From Paraburkholderia sp. CNPSo 3272 (lineage in GTDB: Bacteria > Pseudomonadota > Gammaproteobacteria > Burkholderiales > Burkholderiaceae), in contig NZ_JAMBPQ010000003.1 of the NCBI RefSeq assembly GCF_024206495.1, positions 1-64,000 on the forward strand: DNA of 64,000 nucleotides, in the 5' to 3' direction. The notes under the pieces were generated by a model, which saw nothing but the letters and a program-made list of their open reading frames with translations, had not been told where the DNA came from and ran no database searches. The number at the start of each line of letters is the position of its first letter. Positions within the stretch are counted from its first letter, which is position 1. Made by a program: the position numbers and the translations under genes. Positions 52,152-61,312 of the stretch are shown piece after piece.

Positions 52152-53072
52152 ATGAGTACGCCCACACGCGTCATCGACCACGGTCCGGCCTCGTTGCCCG
52201 AGCCCATCCTGCCCGGCTTCGCGCATCGCTTTGAAACCGTTGAAGGCACGCGGCTTCACTACGTACTCGGCGGAAATCAGGATGGCGAAACAGTCGTGCT
52301 GCTAGCCGGCTATCCGGAAAGCTGGTTCGCGTGGCGCAAGGTCATGCCGCTGCTCGCGCAGCGTTATCGCGTGATCGCGCCGGACCTGCCCGGCCAGGGC
52401 GACTCCGACCGCCCCCAAGGTGGCTACGACACACAATCGCTCGCGACCGCCCTGCGCACGCTGCTCGGCAAGCTCGGAGCACGCCGCTACCACCTCGCCG
52501 CGCACGACGTCGGCGCCTGGGTCGCCTACCCTTACGCGGCGCTATTCGGCGATGAAGTGTCGAGCCTCGCGTTGCTCGACGCCGGCATTCCCGGCATCAC
52601 GCTGCCGGAAGCGCTGCCAGTCGCGCCCGAGCGCGCGTGGCGCACTTGGCACTTCGCCTTCCATGCGGTGCCCGATCTGCCGGAGCTGCTGATAGCGGGC
52701 AAGGAGCGCGCGTATCTGGAGTGGTTTCTGCGCCGCAAAACGGCGAATCCGCAAACCTTCACGGATGCCGATATCGACGAATATCTGCGTGTGTTCACGA
52801 AGGAAGGCGGATTGCGCGCGGGGCTGGCCTACTACCGCGCGGCCGATGTTTCGGCGCGTCAGAATCGCGAGTTGAGTTCGCGCGGCAAATTGCGGATGCC
52901 CATTCTCGCGCTGAGCGCCGATCAGGGCTCGATCCCTGACATGGCCGGTCCGCTGCGCCCTTACGCCGATGAGGTGCAAGGCGCGACGCTGGCCCATTGC
53001 GGCCATTTCCTGCCGGAGGAGCAACCCGCGGCCGTGGCCGAAGCACTGCTGCATTTCTTCGGCCAGACCTGA
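52152..53072 (+). CDS. Alpha/beta hydrolase, epoxide-hydrolase-like
   Basis: A 306-residue protein with an Asp nucleophile in AAHDVGAW and the catalytic His in LAHCGHFLPEE. The cap domain lies around 150-220. The D-nucleophile elbow and HF ending put it with epoxide hydrolases/haloalkane dehalogenases. No signal peptide, so cytosolic, unlike the Tat-exported one at 17108. AGGAG precedes the ATG. It is controlled by the adjacent TetR protein. Confidence 0.9.
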   Translation: MSTPTRVIDHGPASLPEPILPGFAHRFETVEGTRLHYVLGGNQDGETVVLLAGYPESWFAWRKVMPLLAQRYRVIAPDLPGQGDSDRPQGGYDTQSLATALRTLLGKLGARRYHLAAHDVGAWVAYPYAALFGDEVSSLALLDAGIPGITLPEALPVAPERAWRTWHFAFHAVPDLPELLIAGKERAYLEWFLRRKTANPQTFTDADIDEYLRVFTKEGGLRAGLAYYRAADVSARQNRELSSRGKLRMPILALSADQGSIPDMAGPLRPYADEVQGATLAHCGHFLPEEQPAAVAEALLHFFGQT

Positions 53073-53084
53073 CTCGGGCCTGCG

Positions 53085-53828
53085 TTACTCCGGAGCTTCG
53101 ACCGTGGTTACCGCCGAGGAGAACACATATCCCTCGCTGCGCAGCGTCTTGATGTAACGCGGCTCGCGCGCCTCGTCGCGCAGGCGCTGGCGCAACCGGC
53201 TCACGAGCAGGTCGATCGAGCGATCGAACGCGTCGGCCTGGCGGCCTTGCGTGAGACTCAGCAGCTGGTCGCGCGTGAGCACGCGCTGCGGATGGTCGAG
53301 AAACACGCGCAGCAGCCGGTACTCCGCGCCGCTCAACGCGACGATCGTACCCTCGGCGTCGAGCAGATGCCGCGCCGTCGTGTCGAGCCGCCAGTCGCCG
53401 AACGCGAGCAGTTGCGCCGCCTCGCTCACCTCCATGCCCGGCGGCAGCATGCGTGTGCGGCGCAGCACCGAGCGGATGCGCGCGAACAGTTCGCGCACGG
53501 CGAACGGCTTGGGTAGATAGTCGTCGGCGCCCATTTCGAGGCCCACGATGCGGTCCGTCTCCTCGTTGCGCGCAGTGAGCATCACCACGGGTACGGCGCG
53601 GAACTTGCCCGCGCGCAGCTCGCGGCACAGGACAAGCCCGTCGTCGCCGGGCATCATGAGGTCGAGCACGATCAGGTCGGGCGCGCCGCCCTCCAGCACC
53701 GAGCGCATTTCGCGCCCGTTCGCGGCCAGCGACACGCGCATGCCGTTCTTTTCGAGGTAGGCCCCGACCAGTTCACGTATGCCGCGATCGTCATCGACGA
53801 TCAGAACGTGGTCCGTCTTTTCCGTCAT
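53085..53828 (-). CDS. OmpR-family response regulator
   Basis: A 247-residue regulator: receiver domain with the acidic pocket Asp12-Asp14 and phosphoacceptor Asp56 (VLDLMMPG), Thr in LTAR and Lys in PKPF, then a winged-helix effector domain (about 145-240). OmpR-type dimers bind two tandem 5-6-bp half-sites with a 10-11-bp period, as in the TGTATC boxes of this window. AAGGAG precedes the ATG. Its kinase partner is probably the gene at 54981, separated from it by GFA and cupin genes. Confidence 0.92.
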   Translation of the reverse strand: MTEKTDHVLIVDDDRGIRELVGAYLEKNGMRVSLAANGREMRSVLEGGAPDLIVLDLMMPGDDGLVLCRELRAGKFRAVPVVMLTARNEETDRIVGLEMGADDYLPKPFAVRELFARIRSVLRRTRMLPPGMEVSEAAQLLAFGDWRLDTTARHLLDAEGTIVALSGAEYRLLRVFLDHPQRVLTRDQLLSLTQGRQADAFDRSIDLLVSRLRQRLRDEAREPRYIKTLRSEGYVFSSAVTTVEAPE

Positions 53829-53955
53829 TGGTGTTTTTCTCCTTGCGCGCGAGGCGTGAACGGGTTTCCGCGATGCACGAACAGTACACCGGATGCGCAA
53901 TCTCCGCAGCCAGGCCGCTCGCCGCGAAGAACAGGATGGCGAGCAGGCGTTTCAT
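53791..53955 (-). CDS. Small exported-looking peptide of 54 residues
   Basis: Starts MKRLLAILFFAASGLAAE, a plausible signal peptide, followed by a short Cys-containing, basic tail (HPVYCSCIAETRSRL). GGAGG lies seven bases before the ATG, which overlaps the stop of the GFA gene (ATGA), so it should be translated. Its last 13 codons overlap the beginning of the response regulator gene. It could be a real small periplasmic protein or a coupling leader for the regulator. Confidence 0.5.
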   Translation of the reverse strand: MKRLLAILFFAASGLAAEIAHPVYCSCIAETRSRLARKEKNTNDGKDGPRSDRR

Positions 53956-54335
53956 GCGTCCTCCACCAGGGAAAGACTAGCACCGTCGGCAACCGACGCT
54001 TCGAGCGCGTAGACATCCACGTCCTCCAGGCAGCCGAGATTGACGCGCCAGCGCGCCGGGTCCCTGCGCGTCTGGTGAAACGGATAAATGCCGCAGTGCT
54101 TGCAGAAATAGTGCTTCGCCACGCGCGTGTTGAACTGGTACAGCGTGAGCGCCTCTTCGCCCGCGAGGATCGTCAGTTCGCGGCCCTCGAACGGCGGGCT
54201 CATCAGCGCGCCCTTGCGCCGGCACAGGCTGCAGTTGCAACGCCCGGCCGGCTCAACCGGCGTGTGGACTTCGAACTTTACCGCACCGCAATGACAGGAA
54301 CCCTTCCAGCTGGTCGCGCGCGTCGACGTGCTCAT
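53952..54335 (-). CDS. GFA-family zinc protein, copy 3
   Basis: A 127-residue GFA-fold protein with CHCG near 15-18, CNCSLCRRKGALMSPP near 33-48 and FCKHCGIYPFHQ near 78-89. GGAGAGCAAA precedes the ATG at 54335. It is upstream of the response regulator on the same strand, coupled through the small peptide. It resembles copy 2 more than copy 1. Confidence 0.88.
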   Translation of the reverse strand: MSTSTRATSWKGSCHCGAVKFEVHTPVEPAGRCNCSLCRRKGALMSPPFEGRELTILAGEEALTLYQFNTRVAKHYFCKHCGIYPFHQTRRDPARWRVNLGCLEDVDVYALEASVADGASLSLVEDA

Positions 54336-54568
54336 TTTGCTCTCCATTGATTTCGATGGGTGATGGATAGCGCGCCACCCGCCGCGTACAACCTGGAACC
54401 GCCCCACCCGATTCGGGACGACAATGACCGCTAGCGCCCATCCGGCGCGACGCATATCGACCTGAAATGGCCGGCGATGACCACAGCCAGGCCAGCCACA
54501 AACCGGCATTGTTTATGCTCGCAAGCTGATAGCGAGCGAAACGCAGAGAACGGCTCCAGGAGGTCCCC

Positions 54569-54934
54569 ATGAAATGTCTGCGAATCTACGCCGACGCACA
54601 GGGCGAGTCCCATTTCGAGGACATCGATATCCCGCTCACGCCGCTCGAGCTCTTTCCCAACATCCCACCCATTTACCTCTCCACGTGGGAGCCGGCGAAG
54701 GCGGTGCGCTTTGGCTGGGTGCCGGCGGGCCTAAAGGAGGCGGACTGGCACACCACGCCGGTTCGTCAGTTCGTGATCTGGATGACCGGCTGGGTCGAGT
54801 TCGAAACGAGCGACGGCGACACGCGCCACTGCGAGCCGGGCACGGTCGTGCTGTGTGAAGACACCATTGGCAAGGGCCATCGCTCGCGCCACCCCGAGGA
54901 AGGCCAGTTCAACGTGTTCATTCCACTCGCCTGA
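54569..54934 (+). CDS. Cupin-fold protein
   Basis: A 121-residue single-domain cupin. The region RQFVIWMTGWVEFETSDGDTRHCEPGTVVLCEDTIGKGHRSRHP contains the two beta-barrel motifs, with the second His in GKGH. The usual first-motif HxH is reduced, so metal binding is uncertain. CAGGAGG precedes the ATG. It is inserted between the kinase gene and the GFA/response-regulator genes, in the opposite orientation. Confidence 0.8.
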   Translation: MKCLRIYADAQGESHFEDIDIPLTPLELFPNIPPIYLSTWEPAKAVRFGWVPAGLKEADWHTTPVRQFVIWMTGWVEFETSDGDTRHCEPGTVVLCEDTIGKGHRSRHPEEGQFNVFIPLA

Positions 54935-54980
54935 GCAACCGCTTGATCCACACGCCAGTGCACTCGTGGCGCGCCGCCTT

Positions 54981-56357
54981 TCACGCTTGCGCGCCGCCCA
55001 GCACGAGCCGCCCTTCCAGCCCGCCTTCGGGCCGGTTGCGCAGCGTGAGCTCCGCGCCCATCGCCACGGCGAGCTGGCGCGAGATCGCGAGGCCGAGACC
55101 CGTGCCGCCCGTGCCCCGGTTACGCGAGGTCTCGAGCCGGTAGAACGGCTCGAACACCTTCTCGAGCGCTTCCTCGGGAATGCCGGGACCGCTGTCGAGC
55201 ACCGAGATCGTGACGGTCTTGTCCTGTGGCGACGCGCTCACCTCGATGGCCGCCGTGCTCCCGTACTTCAGCGCGTTATCGACGAGATTGCCGATGATGC
55301 GGCGCAGCGCCTGCACGCGCGTGACGATCGCCACGTTCAGGCGGCGCTCGAAGGTCACGGGCGAGCCCGCATCCACGTAGTCGCATACGAGGCTGTCGAG
55401 CAGCGCGTCGAGGTCGACACGTGCGGGCGCTTCGCCGGTGCCGTGCAGCGTGCGTGCGTAGGCCACGCCCTCCTTCACCAGTTGCTCCATTTCGTGCAGG
55501 TCCTGGGCGAGCTTGCCTGCCTGCGCTTCGTCGTCCATTTGGTCCACGCGCAGCCGCATGCGCGTGATCGGCGTCTGCAGATCGTGGGAGATGGCCGCCA
55601 GGATCTGCATGCGCTCGGCCACGTGCGCCGAGATGCGCTGCTGCATCGCGTTGAACGCGCGCGCTGCGCGCGCCACTTCGGAGGGCCCTTCTTCCGCCAG
55701 ACGCTCCGCCTTCAGGTCCGGGCCGAGCGCGTCGGCCACTCGCGCGAGTTCGTGCAGCGGCCGCGTGGCGGTGCGCACCGCGAACCAGCAGCACGCCGCC
55801 AGTACGATGAGCTGAGCGACGAGCACGGCCGGCAGCCAGCCCGACAGGGGCAGCGCGGGACCTGGGCGGTAATCGATGGTGAGCGGCGAGCCGTCCGACA
55901 GCCGCAGGTGGATCTGCAGGCGTTCGCGCTTGCCGGGCACCGAATTGGTCGTGAGAGCGTACTTGTCGCCGAGGCCCGCCGCAATGGCCGAGGCCACGCT
56001 CTTCGAGCGGCTCGCTTCGGGCGGCTCGCCCGGGATGCCGGGACCGAGGATGAAGCTATAGGTGCGCCGCGCGAGCTGCGGCAGCCACGCGGCGCGTTCG
56101 GCCGCTGGCAGATGGTCGAGCAGCGCCACGGAAATGGCGACTTCGCGTGAAATGTAGTCGGTCATCATGTTCGCGGTGGCGTCGTTACGCTCGGTCATGG
56201 TGAGCTTGAACGACAGCCCCTGCGCGAGCACAAGGCCGACGCAAAGGATCAGGGCGAGGCGCGCGAACAGCGTGCGCGGCCAGTGCAGCGCCCTCATTGC
56301 CGCGCCGTCCGCAAAACCAGCGGAGGGGCGGCGGCCCGCAAATCCATCGGCGTGCAT
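54981..56357 (-). CDS. Sensor histidine kinase (EnvZ-like)
   Basis: A 458-residue membrane kinase: first helix about 29-48, periplasmic domain of ~120 residues, second helix about 173-195, HAMP to about 245, dimerisation box AAISHDLQTPITRMRL with His258, and the ATPase with N box NLVDNALKYG, DSGPGIPEE and GTGGTGLGLAI. GGAG lies before the ATG at 56357. It senses an envelope signal and should pass phosphate to the OmpR-type regulator at 53085. Its promoter holds a tandem TGTATC box, suggesting autoregulation. Confidence 0.92.
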   Translation of the reverse strand: MHADGFAGRRPSAGFADGAAMRALHWPRTLFARLALILCVGLVLAQGLSFKLTMTERNDATANMMTDYISREVAISVALLDHLPAAERAAWLPQLARRTYSFILGPGIPGEPPEASRSKSVASAIAAGLGDKYALTTNSVPGKRERLQIHLRLSDGSPLTIDYRPGPALPLSGWLPAVLVAQLIVLAACCWFAVRTATRPLHELARVADALGPDLKAERLAEEGPSEVARAARAFNAMQQRISAHVAERMQILAAISHDLQTPITRMRLRVDQMDDEAQAGKLAQDLHEMEQLVKEGVAYARTLHGTGEAPARVDLDALLDSLVCDYVDAGSPVTFERRLNVAIVTRVQALRRIIGNLVDNALKYGSTAAIEVSASPQDKTVTISVLDSGPGIPEEALEKVFEPFYRLETSRNRGTGGTGLGLAISRQLAVAMGAELTLRNRPEGGLEGRLVLGGAQA

Positions 56358-56387
56358 GTTCGGACTCCGTGTGCAGGGAATGATGGG

Positions 56388-56429
56388 TTTATACCCCATG
56401 CCGGAAGAGGCTTTGTATCTCACTGTATC
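56388..56429 (-). promoter_or_regulatory. Box-activated promoter of the sensor kinase gene
   Basis: Minus strand: GATACA-GTGA-GATACA at 56429-56414, 20 bases, then TATAAA at 56393-56388. The arrangement and spacing equal those of the Tat-exported hydrolase promoter at 18279-18320. Confidence 0.75.
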
Positions 56430-56483
56430 GGCGCGGGCGCGGGACACAATACATTGCAGGCCGGTTCGTTTCACAGCGTCCTT

Positions 56484-58530
<2,047 letters not shown>

Positions 58531-58825
58531 GCCCGCGCGCACGTGCCATGTCCGTCGGATATGGGCCGGCTACCAGATCCGCCGGTTGGACATCCATCGC
58601 GATTCATTGGAACTGATAGAAGTTGGCAGCTGCTACGCAAGTCGCGAATCCGGCCGGCGGCGAAGCGCGAAGGCAGAGGCGTGTTTTATCGCCGCGTGCA
58701 AGGGTCAGCTCGTGGGACCGCCGCCATCGGTGCGCCTGGCAAAAGCGAAGCCGCCGTTGACGTAGGGTCTAGGGGGATTCGCCCTGATCAGACGGGCAAA
58801 TATCGGCGAGTCATCCGGAACGCAC

Positions 58826-59092
58826 TCAGAGATCGGTGGCTGCCAGTGTGATCCGCTCGTTGACGAGTAGAGGATATCGATGCTCGATTACGCGAACGAG
58901 CCTCGATTTATTGAGCGCAAATGCCAGCATGAGTTGTTTCGGGGACTCGTCCGTCGCACCGAGCTTTTCACAAAGCACTTCGCAAGGCAGTGAATAGGCA
59001 CAATATCCCCACCCAAACCGGTAAGCCGAAAACCACACGGACGAGTCCGCGGCCAGGATGGGCTCAGTGAGGTGAGCAGTTGGCTGAATCAT
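58826..59092 (-). CDS. Small protein, DUF1488-like
   Basis: An 88-residue protein with the layout of DUF1488 proteins: VWFSAYRFGWGYCAYSLPCEVLCEKLGATDESPKQL, then a helix ALNKSRLVRVIEHRY. GGGAGG lies ten bases before the ATG. Function of the family is unknown. It starts 28 bases after the lytic transglycosylase stop on the same strand, so the two could share a transcript. Confidence 0.65.
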   Translation of the reverse strand: MIQPTAHLTEPILAADSSVWFSAYRFGWGYCAYSLPCEVLCEKLGATDESPKQLMLAFALNKSRLVRVIEHRYPLLVNERITLAATDL

Positions 59093-59120
59093 GGTTGTTG
59101 TACCTCCCGCGCAAGCGTCG

Positions 59121-59750
59121 TTACTGGAATTGCGCCGCCGCTTCGGATGCCGGAATACGCGGCTGGATGGGGAATGCCGTCTTGATCACGCTTACGCGAT
59201 CGGCCACGCGCCGCGGGTAGTCTTTAGCGCCACCACTATAGCGCAGAAGCGCGTCGTGAACGTCTCCATCGGACGCCTCGATGTAGTCGTGCAGGATCGA
59301 TGACCCGATGCTGACGTTGGTGCCCGCGTCGGTCAGATCGGAAGTACGAAAGACAACGTCCCTGTGCTGCGAGGGCAAGACCTGCATGAGCCCCCTTGCG
59401 CCGGCGACGCTCACGGCGAAGCGGTTGAAATTCGATTCGACGGCAATGACCGCGAGCAGCAGAATCGGCGAGATCGTGTCGCGTCGTGCGGCTTGCAGCA
59501 CTGCTTCGCCGATTTTGAGCGCATCGTGCAAGCCGATATGAAACCGCATGTTCAACACGGTCGCGATGTCTTCGGCTGTCGGTATGCCCTGTGGGACGGC
59601 GTCGTAGGCGGGTTCGGGCGGCGCGACGACCGATGCGTCAGCGCCATAGGTCATTCCGTTGAACGAACCACCCACCAGGATCGCCGCCAGAACGAGAGCG
59701 CGAAGGCCATGCGAACGAGCGCGTCGCCGCTCACCGTGAGTGTTGTTCAT
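59121..59750 (-). CDS. Lytic transglycosylase (SLT domain)
   Basis: A 209-residue exported protein with a signal or anchor helix (about 16-30) and an SLT domain at about 80-195. The catalytic Glu105 is in AVIAVESNFNRFAVS, followed by GARGLMQVLPSQH and LLRYSGGAKDYPRRV. It cleaves peptidoglycan glycan strands. The family GLMQ motif is complete. The start at 59750 is the first ATG; a TTG at 59774 is the alternative. Confidence 0.88.
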   Translation of the reverse strand: MNNTHGERRRARSHGLRALVLAAILVGGSFNGMTYGADASVVAPPEPAYDAVPQGIPTAEDIATVLNMRFHIGLHDALKIGEAVLQAARRDTISPILLLAVIAVESNFNRFAVSVAGARGLMQVLPSQHRDVVFRTSDLTDAGTNVSIGSSILHDYIEASDGDVHDALLRYSGGAKDYPRRVADRVSVIKTAFPIQPRIPASEAAAQFQ

Positions 59751-59876
59751 TTGCGTTAGCGCTTCACTGATCAAACTGCTTGAAAGCCTACGCTGGTCGA
59801 ACGAACAATTTCAGAAAAATGTGGCGCTCCTACGGAAAAATTGCGTAAACATGGCTGGGTAGGGAGCGAGGGCCGC

Positions 59877-59978
59877 TCAATGCGAAATGCTCTCCAGCGA
59901 CTTGCCAAGCGTGCGGGGCCCCATCAGACCGATGGACACCATCACGAGCACGATCGCCCCCGCGATGAACACGAAGCC
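59877..59978 (-). pseudogene. MFS transporter, last 33 codons
   Basis: On the minus strand, GFVFIAGAIVLVMVSIGLMGPRT-type sequence ending in LESISH and a stop is the last helix and tail of an MFS symporter. It follows directly, in another frame, the truncated dehydratase fragment, so a deletion has removed the rest of both genes. Confidence 0.7.
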
Positions 59979-60469
59979 GCAAGGCCGTCGCGGGAGGCAA
60001 TCAGTTCTTCGATGTCGATCGGTTCGCCGCGCTGGATGCGCTCGATCAGTCCGAAGTCAGTTGATGTGAACAGACCGATATTGTCAGCGTTTTGCCGATA
60101 GATGCGCTCGAAACTGAGTGCGATGACGAGCCGAATGCCCGCACGGTATTCGGCCCGCGGGCTGTGCTCGCGCCACGATCCCTTGCCGTAGCGATTGCCG
60201 GCCACGGTCACGCTGAATCCGCCATTTCGTATGGAATCCATACCAACAAGATTGCGCCCGCCGGCCTGGAAGCCGAGGTAAGGCATGCGGCCAAGGCGGT
60301 CGTCGAAGCGTGTGAGCACGCTCATCGGCGTGATTTCATCGGTCGAGACGTCGTCTTTCAATGCGTCCGGCGTGACGCCTTGAAGATCGGCGCCATTCAA
60401 TTGCCGCTCGACCTGCTCCGGGTCATTGCAAAGAAACAGTACGCGGCCGGCCAATTCCAGTGTTGCCAT
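59979..60469 (-). pseudogene. Aconitase/isopropylmalate-dehydratase-like gene, swivel-domain fragment
   Basis: A good start (AAGGAGAAATTGG then ATG at 60469) opens ~164 codons of an aconitase-superfamily protein: LKDDVSTDEITPM, GNRYGKGSWREHSPRAEYRAGI and NADNIGLFTSTDFGLIERI are typical of the swivel (small-subunit) domain. The iron-sulfur catalytic domain that should follow is missing; after SRDGLA the frame runs into out-of-frame MFS sequence and stops at 59942. The protein could be made but lacks catalytic cysteines. Confidence 0.75.
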
Positions 60470-60483
60470 CCAATTTCTCCTTG

Positions 60484-60675
60484 TGGGCCCGCCTCGGTCA
60501 ACTCGATGCCTGACGACGAGCGGATCAGCAAGGGCAGTCCCATCGCCGCGTCCAATTCGCCATGCGGCGGCTCAGTGCCGAAGTCGCGATGTGATTGCGG
60601 GCTGGCCGCTCGCGCAATGGAGCCCTCCTCCGCCACCGAAATGAACAGTTCGAGGCTATAGGGATCGATTCGCAT
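60484..60675 (-). pseudogene. LysR-type regulator, degraded N-terminal fragment
   Basis: MRIDPYSLELFISVAEEGSIARAA is a LysR HTH start, but the recognition helix region is scrambled (SPQSHRDFGTEPP) before LGPLLIR-like GLPLLIRSSSGIELTEAG returns. The remaining ~240 residues are absent. It directly precedes the dehydratase fragment. Confidence 0.65.
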
Positions 60676-61312
60676 GTCGCAATAATCGACGGGAGTTAAT
60701 TAACGTCCGACCCGAATAAATCAGAAAGGTAATTAAAAGGGAAATATAGACGAAAGAATAAATTACATCCGTGCACTTCAGACCACCCCGGAACTGCCGA
60801 TATAGCGGGCAATAGCAGGTGAAACACGCAGTCGATGCAGTAAGCATTACCTTCTGCATTTGAGGTAATTAATACCTGGCTATTGGCAGAAATTGACTAA
60901 GTTTCGGTAATTGAAACTCGAGCCAATTCGTGTGACATTTTGTTACGTCTGATTTTCACATGCCAGGGGGAATTATCGGTAATATCCGCCGCGCGTCTGA
61001 CTTCAAGCAGTGACTTCGTAATCTTCGTCCGAAAAAATTGCGCACGTCTCCCTCCTCCAGGGATCCAGCGCAGGGCCGAAATTCCCGACGGGGCAGCCGT
61101 AGCGAGGGTGCAATATTTACCCGCGCGAAAGCAAAGGACAGATACGCACGTTCGCGCAATAGCGCGAGCCGCGCGGCGCACGTAGCGGGCGCAGGGCTCA
61201 TCGAGCCGTTGTGCAGCGTCCGTTAAATCTCATTCTTCAGACCTTAGCCAGCATCCGGGCGCCTATTGCGCGCCGTCGCCGGCTGGGCGTCGTTTTGTCT
61301 TTTTTTCGACCG
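60676..61312. other. AT-rich intergenic region before the lipoprotein gene
   Basis: About 640 bases with a clearly AT-rich left half (60676-60960, with runs such as ATTAATTAACG and GGTAATTAAAAGG) unlike the rest of the window. No gene is convincing. It probably holds the promoter of the lipoprotein gene and may be a site bound by nucleoid proteins; it also borders the gene scar. Confidence 0.55.

Noticed and set aside
60656..60859. A 67-codon frame with a hydrophobic stretch in the AT-rich region
   Set aside because: No ribosome site, no family, and it overlaps the start of the LysR fragment; AT-rich DNA easily gives hydrophobic chance frames.
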